Source: Podaxis mareebaensis (taxonomy: Eukaryota; Basidiomycota; Agaricomycetes; Agaricales; Agaricaceae). From it: a stretch of 64,000 nucleotides of DNA. This document shows positions 53,776-64,000 of the stretch, piece after piece. Position numbers and translations under genes: made by a program. Within the stretch, counting starts at the first letter, position 1. Each line of letters starts with the position of its first letter. Location: positions 1-64,000 of the forward strand of contig JAEUWP010000188.1 in assembly GCA_018524725.1 (NCBI GenBank), given 5' to 3'. Under the pieces are notes generated by a model that did no database searches, was not told the DNA's origin, and was given only the letters and a program-made list of their open reading frames with translations.

Positions 53776-56700
53776 TGTAGAACGTGGATGTCGCGGTAGG
53801 CAGCGTCGGGGGGGAGGGAAGGTGGTGGAGCCAGTTCCAGGAGGGTATTAGAGAGAAATAGAAAGTAGAAGAGAGAGAAAGGGGGCCCAGAGGATGGTGG
53901 TGGGCGAGAAAGAGATGAGGGTATATAGCAGAGATGAGAGTAACTAACAGAGTATGTCTGCCAGGCTTTCAAACGCCGCTGATCCATCTCTGTCACACTT
54001 CCGGCTCAGCACTGCCGCTTTTTCCCACATCTCCGTCTCTCCCTCTCCAGATACACCCAGATACTAGTATCCAGATATGATCACCTTCCTCACTTATTCT
54101 ATGATCACCGGTTGTTTAATTAAACACGTCCTCTTTGTTCAGTATACGTGGAACTGTGCCCCAGTCCCCTCCCGCGCAGTATTCCCGTGGGGTATCGCAC
54201 AACAAGACCCAGAGTATAGAATGAGGAAAAAGGGTACAAAAGACTGTCTAATTCGCACGTCGCGCACTATATATGCGGGGCCTTGTCCATCCTGACTCAC
54301 CCCCGCCTTCTGCATTCTTACTCAAACAGAGTCAACGCGACAACATAACAGGGGCGAAATGCGTTGAGACTCGCTCGCCCACCAAAAATCCATCCACCGT
54401 ATTTTCTGCAACAGTTGCAAAGGGTAAACAAATGCTGATATGCATATGATATCCGTATGTACCCCAAAACAGTCATATGGGTCATCAACCCAAGGGACTG
54501 GTCGGGCCATGGACTGCGACGTTCCCGAGTATCCGTATCAACGTTGCTTAACAATGTATTCCCCTGTAAATATCAGCGCCGTTAACAGAGATCTGCGTCT
54601 CGCTCAGCATATTGTTCAGTTGATCGGAGACGAAACACCTTAAGTCATGGGCCAAGCATACCAAGCTATTTGGCACATATTTATCAGCGCGAATCCTCCC
54701 GATTCCATGGTTCTCCCGCGCCGTTGCCTCCAGATCTTGGCCAACGGAACAAAGGCAAAGGGGAACCCGTCGGTTTTATCTACGAAACCAGCGTTGCTCG
54801 CCCTTGTGGCTGACTGCGCTGCCCCAATGACATTTCATTTTTGGATCGCAGCCTAAATTGCAGCTGCAGAAATAAACACCTTGATATGCCCTTAAGTAGA
54901 GTATAGCAAAGGTCGTTTTCGACGCTAATACCAGGTCCATACTGAGTACTGAGCGCGCCTGCTCCCTCGCCGAGCTGAACAGCCATAAGCATCTCACATC
55001 TCAAGTGCGCGTCGTTCGGAGGAGGCAGTGTCAGGTTGTTCCTGTTCATGTGACCGCCAACTTGGGATAAGTGGCAGGACATTCCAAGGCAGCTATACTT
55101 TCCAGAAATACGATGTATAGCAGGATACAAAATGAGCAAAGGCACGTAGATTACAATGTTTTTGAGTCACCGGTGACAGCAGTCGAGCGCAACGATGCTC
55201 ATCTGTCCGCCAATTGGTACCCTAACTTAATGCTGGGATATTCACGGCAATTATCCTCGAAATACCACCTATTAGAAAACAAATGAGCAAAGAGGCGTAT
55301 ATCGCAGGGTGTTCGCGTCACTTATGACAGCTGCCGAGTGTAAGGACCGAGGACCAGGTATCGGCGAGCAATGCGTTCCGAAAAGACATTGCCATGGGAG
55401 GAGCGTAGCAGTGGATGCCGTTGAAACTCATCAGAAGAATGGCCCGCAAGGCTGTCGTTGAATTCGGACAATAACAAATGGGATTTCTTGTTCAACTAAA
55501 GGCCGTACGCCTGTTTTACTTGACCTACGTTGAAGCTCTTGGCAATAGCATCGACACAGGCGTTTGAAGCAAAGACATTGTCTAGGAGCCAGCGTTCATC
55601 TCGTGGTAGAATGGGGGGTGGACGGACTAGCCGGGTCACTGGACGGTCCATCTCTCAATGCGCATTTTGAGTGCACGACTTGGCAGTTGCTGCTGATTTG
55701 AAGTTCCGTCCTTAGTTGTTTGACCATCGGGCCTCGTTCTGGAGCGTTGTGATGCCTTTCTTCGTTATGGGCTTTACGCTCCTTCAGATTCGGGAGTAGC
55801 AATCGCCCTACAGCAGCCAAATATGGGGCTATAAGGGGTGGAAGACCCGTTCAGGGTCTCTAATGACCGGTCGAAGGGCAGAGAGCGGTAGACGGGGACG
55901 AGAAAGTTCCCCCGGTAGTATTCACGTAGGCCGCGGTTGTTTCATCCCAGATTAGAAGAAACACTCGGCTCTGTGACTTTCGCGGGGTTCATGACCAGAA
56001 TGTAAGAGTTAACAATAACGAAAATGGGCGGTTATGGAGAGGGCAGCGGATGACTGTGCCCGCAATGACTGTGCTGAGGGCTTCACGTCAATCCAGAAGT
56101 GATTGTTGTTGTTAATCGGGCACCTGGGTCATCAAAAGTCTCGAAAGACCCTGTTACTGCAGCGGAGTCCCAGAAGGCTGCGGCTTTATTAGTGCATCGA
56201 TTGGTTCGATTGCGTCCTTGAATTGTCCTCATTGTTCGGGTGGGTCGGTTTTTAAAGGTCAGTTAACGGCGCGGTACTGAAGCGCATTGACCTGAAGGGA
56301 TTTATTTAAGCGTTGTGAGGATGGATCATCGATCAACGGGGCTGTGAAAACTATAACTTACGATTTCTTGCTTGGCACTTGAAGGGGTGATAGGCCATTG
56401 GCCCTCGGCAGGAGGATACGTATCATTGGACCTTTCCGTTTGATGAAACATGCCAACTGTTCTTCCACGCTAAGAGGGACAAACACCTTGTGAAATGAAG
56501 CCTTGACCTGATTATATTTTCGTTCTTTGGGGCTCTTGCCACCATGGGTCGTTCCCCGCAGATCAAAGTGAGACATGTGAGGGTGTGCAGAGGTCAATTT
56601 TAATAGTTAAATGCGCGTATTGATGCAATGCAAGAACCAGACATCCTAGACGTTGGACATGACAGCTTGAACTGAGTTCGAACTTTGCGATTCACATGAC

Positions 56701-56984
56701 CAGATATCATCGACAGGGGCCTATGCTCGGAATTCATGCTGAGACGTTGACGAGCAAATACACGTTGCAAAAGTGAGCTGGGTCAAAAGACACGTAGGCT
56801 TTGGCGTGTTTTGATCGGTCATGGCAACAGGCAGGGTACAAGGATTGAGGAGTGGTGAAGGTAAGGATGAGGTGTTTTGTTTGTGCGATGTTTACACAAC
56901 CTACGTGGCTCTGATAACTGTAATATACCCTCGACTTAGACCTATCCTCCGAGGTTGTCAGCGACACCCGACTAATTCTCAACA
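53776..56984. other. 3.2 kb intergenic region with a degenerate duplication
   Basis: It holds the promoter and pyrimidine-rich 5' UTR of the 53051-53775 gene (to about 53990), then no recognisable gene up to SEC23. A diverged direct duplication occurs at about 55080-55350. Small ORFs lack family-like features. Confidence 0.5.
55080..55350 (+). repeat. Diverged direct duplication, period about 150 bp
   Basis: Sequence around AAATGAGCAAAGGCACGTAG (55131) recurs as AAATGAGCAAAGAGGCGTAT (about 55282). Flanks align too: CAGAAATACGATGTATAGCA against CGAAATACCACCTATTAGAA, and a later GACAGCAGTCGAGCG against GACAGCTGCCGAGTG. Copies differ by many substitutions and small gaps. Confidence 0.65.
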
Positions 56985-59799
<2,815 letters not shown>

Positions 59800-60390
59800 A
59801 ACTAGGAGCTTTGGAAAGTAGAGCGCGCGCTTATTTTTCGCTCGGGTTTCTCAGGATTCTGAGGTACTTAATACTGTTTTTTTTTTTCTCTTTTTCGTCG
59901 ACACAAAATATTATGATTTCCTCCTCCCTTTCCTTTTCTTACCTCTGCATATCGAGCGTTTGGGCTTGTAAGAGGCAAGCAATCGAATTGTGAACACGAA
60001 TTTGGGCCAGCGCTTGATCACACTAGCACATAGACGCGTTGTCGCTTCTGTCAGGTGGTCAGGTAGAGTTGACAGTTCGCTCGTTCGTCTGATGATTTTT
60101 CCGTGCTGAATTCGGTTCTATATGCATGGTCAGCTTCCATGCATCACGGCGGCTGGCTGTAGAAGCTTGAATCTGATTCGATGGTTTGGAATTGGGCGTC
60201 TACGTCGTAGAAATAAATGAGTGGGTGAAGCAGGACCTTGGGTGCCTGTTCTCTCACTTCCCAACTACATCCCACTCTTCTGATCCTAGGGACTAGTACT
60301 GAAGAACTGCATTCACGACACCGTCATCACGTAGGGGTTCTGGCTGTCGCCGTTCCAAGATCTCATTGGTTTTTACAATTCTTCAGCACA
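59800..60390. other. Intergenic stretch, SEC23 to TKL kinase
   Basis: 591 bases containing the SEC23 3' UTR (with a run of T at 59878-59890) and the promoter of the kinase. No other feature was recognised. Confidence 0.55.
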
Positions 60391-62094
60391 ATGGTACCCG
60401 ACGATTCAGGAATAAATCATGTGAGATTTATCGATCACTTTTATATCATTTGTTGATCGATCAACCTTTAGCAGGGAACTGTGAGCAATTATTGAACCCC
60501 GCAATTCTCGTATAACCTGTCATCGTTTATAGTTTTCGGTCAATGCGGAGCACCACGATAAGCAGCGAGCCTCAAGCACGCTGCAAGAACGGCTTCGCGC
60601 ACTCCTCTCAACTGTCGTGAAGGATGCCGACCAAAGGACCTTGATTGGAGAATTAAAAGGCGATGAAGCTCAAATCATGGCCGATTATTTGAACGCGGTC
60701 TGTCTGCTTTCTTGTCCTGCTGCATCCTAACGTCCGCACTCATGCATGCAAAGGTTCTTCATGAAGCTGGGATTCTTGGAAACGACGACGGAAAGTATAT
60801 CCTCAGTTGCCTTTGCACGCTTGCAAAATTAGCGGGAGTCTATCCGCAGTGTTACGTGTTGAGAGGAATTCAGAAAGAGACATATCCAACGGCATTTGGT
60901 GGTTTCGCTGACGTCTACCAAGGGATCTACGGAAACCAAAGACTATGTCTCAAGGTTATCCGAGTCTATCAGAAGCAGAATCAGGTCCAGGTCTTGACAG
61001 TGAGTGTGCCCTCGTGATTGTTCAGGGGGTATGCTAATTGAGTTATGCATCTCAGAAAAATCTGAAGGAAATGGTGTTATGGGCTCACCTTTCGCATCAG
61101 AACATACTACCGTTTTACGGTGTGTATTTTCTTGATGAAGCCGCGAGGCAAATGTGCCTCGTTTCCCCATGGATGGAACAAGGAAATCTGGAGGAGTACC
61201 TGAGTGCGCATCCCGAGGCGCCTCGTATGCTTTTGGTCAGTGAACTGTTAATAAAAGGGTAGTTACGGAGCCTGAACTCCCCCTGCCTAGGTTGTGGATG
61301 TTATTGAAGGCGTCTCGTATCTACATCGGTCGAATATCGTACACAGCGACCTGAAATCAGTGTGTTCGTTCCGTTGCACTAGCTGAGCGCAGTTGACGAT
61401 CGATCACATGTGCAGGAAAACGTCTTGGTTTCGGATGAGGGGCGTGCATTGATAGCAGATTTCGGGATCTCGAATGTGGTCACAACAAGCAGAGTGGCAC
61501 CCACGAAATCACCTAATGGTACAGCTCGTTGGAAAGCGCCGGAGTTACTCGAAGGCGATGAAGCTAACGTTCGGGCAACAAAACGTAGTGATGTCTGGTC
61601 ACTCGGTTGCTTATGCTATAAAGTATTTTCTCATTTTGGGGAATCTTCGAAAGGGGCTTAACAGTGTCAACAGATCATCACACGCAAGGTCCCGTTCTAC
61701 GAGTACCGTACAGATTATAAAGTTATCGCTATCCTTTCTGCAGGCTGTAAAATACCCAAACGACCAACGCCAGGGATTGATTGCGACGGGATCGATGATA
61801 CGATGTGGGGCCTTCTGAAGAAATGCTGGGACTATGCACCTCAGAAGCGACCTCTTTGCAAGGAAATCCGAGATTTCATCCTGAAGCTACAAATTAAGGA
61901 CGATAGACCCAGGACATTGGCTAGGTCCGACGATAATCCTACTTTCTGGGAGGCGATGAGGGCCAAGTCGGATATCGAGCTTGAATATGACCATGTGGAA
62001 AGAATCTTGCTTGGCGTGAGTGTCTGTAATTGACATAGGGCCTACGAATTAATGTGGATGGTCTCCTCAGATCCAACAGAGCCAGAGCTCATAG
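60391..62094 (+). CDS. TKL-family protein kinase, paralogue of the 5.9-9.5 kb genes
   Basis: Exon 1 (MVPDDSGINH) splices to FSVNAEHHDKQRASSTLQER, the helical module LRALLSTVVKDADQRTLIGE and LKGDEAQIMADYLNAV, then GVYPQCYVLRGIQKETYPTA, glycine loop FGGFADVYQG, LCLKVIRVYQ, LKEMVLWAHLSHQNILPFYG, LVSPWMEQGNLEEYL, catalytic loop HSDLKS, ENVLV, IADFGISNV, ARWKAPELLEG, SDVWSLG, IITRKVPFYEYR, KKCWDYAPQKRPL and VERILLG. A last intron (GTGAGT..CTCAG) gives the tiny end IQQSQSS, stop at 62092-62094. The catalytic Asp, DFG and ATP lysine are present, so activity is likely. The last-intron position and helical module are shared with the cluster at the other end of the window, which shows common ancestry. 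Role unknown. Confidence 0.82.
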
Positions 62095-63882
62095 AGGCTA
62101 AGTGACTCGTAGGAAAACAGATACCATCAGTAGTCGGCTGGGGTATTTCAGTCCCCGTTCTAACTGCGGCCGAGTGATGCGATGAAGACATGTTTTCTGA
62201 CTGGAAACGTTCCAAAAAGAAGGGAAAGGAGTAGAAAAAAAAGGAAAAGATAACAGTGTAACTGCAAGCTATGTTTGAACGGATTCGAACTGGTATGGAA
62301 GAAGTAACACAATAATGTACGTAGTAGCCGTCGGGACAGGTTATCAAGCTCAAGCTTCGCCGCACTGGAGTCGTGGGAAATTGCATCAGCACCCTTATTC
62401 TCGTTTGAGAGAAAGCACTGACTCGTTTTTCCTCTTCAATCAACAAACCGTCACTGTCATCACTTCAAGACTCTCCAATCCAAAGTATTTAATATTCTTG
62501 GAGGCTTGCCCGATATTTCAACATCCACTGGATAAAGAATGCGAAGTCAAAGCTCCCTTGGACTGTCTTGCCATAACGGCATCCTTGCTCTGGATGAACC
62601 TTTCACCTTTTCTCTGCATCGGCTTCCGTGCCCGTTGGATATCGTAACAATACTGGGCTGGTACTGCAAGTCGACGCCTATTTTGCTTCAAGGTCAAAAT
62701 GCTAGCGGCATGTGCGGTGCCCTTGTGTTGGCGATGATGCGGACCCACAGGAAGTGCCGAATGGCTACCATGTCATTGGGGGTGAATCGCGAGTCTGGAC
62801 GTTGAATGCAAGTACGTATGTTACTTGCATCCTGTGTTCTTTCTTTATTCCCCCGTGCGCGTGGAAGATAGATGGTGTCTGCTCAGTGTCCATGTGGGCA
62901 CGAAGGCATGGCGTGCATGAGAAATTGCGCGATCGGGCCCCCATAACGTCGGGTCAAAGAGCGAGCTTTACCCATGCAATCATTGGATGAGCGTCTGACG
63001 TGAGCTAGACTTGAAATGCAAACAAGTGATCGAGTTATTCATAGATTCATGGATAAGGACAAGGGGGACGCTTCTTCCGATGTGGCCAGCCCCGATATGT
63101 GTCGGTCCTCGGGTTCCAAGGCCTTTCCAAAGCCTGTTTGTCATGTTGAGCAGTGGGTGGACTCGCAGGTTGTGAGTAGGCGTCACCTACCATGGGTAGG
63201 AGGAATCTAGGTGGACTACCGTCTTGGATCTTGATGACGGGGGTAGAGGTTGATTAGATGTTTCCTGAGGTGTGTCCTCTGGAGAACCTTGTACTCTAAA
63301 GAGTCCGCTTTTCTCACTTCTTGAATTAAGGTTATGTCGAGACAAACACGGTTGCAAGATTTGGGAAGCGCGGTTCTGGAGGCTCTTCAATGATGGGTAC
63401 AGCACCTCGACCCGGAGATCACACGAACTGTAAACCATGAACTGAAGTGGTGCAGGTGCAGATGCGAACGGGTAATGGGAATGGACGGCGCTAGAAGACG
63501 TAAGTGTTGCGAAGATTGTGTATACACCTAAACAGGTATCGATACAGGTGATGATTCGGTTAGGATTCTACCAGGAAGAAGCACGAAGCACGCAAGCAAG
63601 ACCTAAGGTGGCGCTTTATGGACGTGGCCACATGGTCGAGCTGTCCAGTGATAATGGGGACAGATAGGTTAAAGGTATGGTGGATGTGCTTCTAATTCTT
63701 CCATTCCGGACGTGAGTAAGTGAAGGCTGATTAACCAGGCGTATATAGCCAGATCCCTGGGAGTCCCGCAGGGTGGTTCTGTTCCCTGCCTCAGCTCCTT
63801 CCCTCGTCTTTTACTTCGGTTTGGGTGACCGAGTATTGGCAGCTCTGCTTGTCATTCCACAGTTGCAGAGGCGCTTGCGAAG
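62095..63882. other. 1.8 kb region without recognised genes
   Basis: It contains the 3' UTR of the kinase and the upstream region of the partial gene at the right edge (possible TATA, gtatatagcc at 63741-63750). Short ORFs such as 62315-62647 show no known motif. Confidence 0.5.
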
Positions 63883-64000
63883 ATGACACTACTGGGTAGA
63901 CTCGGTCGGAAGGCCAAGGCCACCGAGGAGGATGGAAAGTCCCCTGCTTTGCATAACTCCAAAGTTAACAATGAGAAGTATAATGAGAAGGCAGGGTATG
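63883..64000 (+). CDS. N-terminus of a gene cut by the window edge
   Basis: ATG at 63883 opens a frame to the window end: MTLLGRLGRKAKATEEDGKS followed by PALHNSKVNNEKYNEKAGY. It is a polar, lysine-rich leader of 39 residues with no domain yet. A TATATA lies about 140 bases upstream, followed by a pyrimidine-rich leader. Polar starts of this kind precede the first membrane helix of some fungal major-facilitator transporters, but nothing seen here settles that. Confidence 0.5.
   Translation, partial: MTLLGRLGRKAKATEEDGKSPALHNSKVNNEKYNEKAGY

Noticed and set aside
62275..62300. tRNA-like T-loop (GTTCGAATCC on the minus strand)
   Set aside because: The five-base T stem does not pair and no acceptor or anticodon arm is visible.

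Overview
The window is nuclear DNA of a filamentous basidiomycete fungus, most likely an agaricomycete. The evidence is genes split by many short (about 45-65 bp) GT..AG introns, a divergent H2A/H2B pair, DASH-complex and condensin genes, secreted LysM proteins, MAPEG proteins, and several genes of the tyrosine-kinase-like (TKL) type that is expanded in mushroom-forming fungi. No bacterial, organellar, CRISPR or rRNA features were seen, and no convincing tRNA.

Layout. 1-9.5 kb: a minus-strand cluster of TKL kinase genes. From right to left these are an intact-looking kinase (9480-7447), a probable pseudokinase with a changed catalytic loop (7523-5879), a different TKL kinase with its own helical N-terminus (about 4865-2944), and a copy running off the left edge (1726-1) that has lost the DFG glycine and lies in a 2.57 kb block with almost no CpG. 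10.3-26.1 kb: a dense housekeeping block holding signal peptidase subunit SPC2, H2A and H2B, an F-box/LRR protein, p24 cargo receptor ERV25, TFIIE-alpha, a mitochondrial PPR-like protein and a Nim1/Gin4-type kinase. 26.1-30.3 kb: gene-poor. 30.3-33.7 kb: a lysine-rich nuclear-type protein and mitochondrial GTPase MTG1. 34.6-37 kb: two small secreted LysM proteins. 37-40.2 kb: decayed DNA with a 14-bp tandem repeat. 40.2-42.2 kb: a tandem MAPEG pair. 42.4-48.3 kb: DAM1 and condensin YCG1, divergent across 94 bp. 48.3-57 kb: gene-poor apart from one unrecognised three-exon gene (53775-53051). 57-59.8 kb: SEC23. 60.4-62.1 kb: a fifth TKL kinase related to the 5.9-9.5 kb genes. 63.9 kb: the start of a gene cut by the window edge.

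How they relate. SPC2, ERV25 and SEC23 all serve the early secretory pathway, and H2A, H2B, DAM1 and YCG1 serve chromatin and chromosome segregation, but I see no sign that they form one functional cluster. The accessory content (TKL kinases, LysM proteins, MAPEG pair) looks like local duplication. The strongest candidate for something undescribed is the TKL family. It has a shared N-terminal module before the kinase domain, neighbouring copies disabled at different catalytic motifs, and one place where a kinase ORF reads without a stop into the N-terminal module of the next unit.

Gene models were spliced by eye from donor/acceptor signals and reading-frame continuity, so exon edges are proposals.
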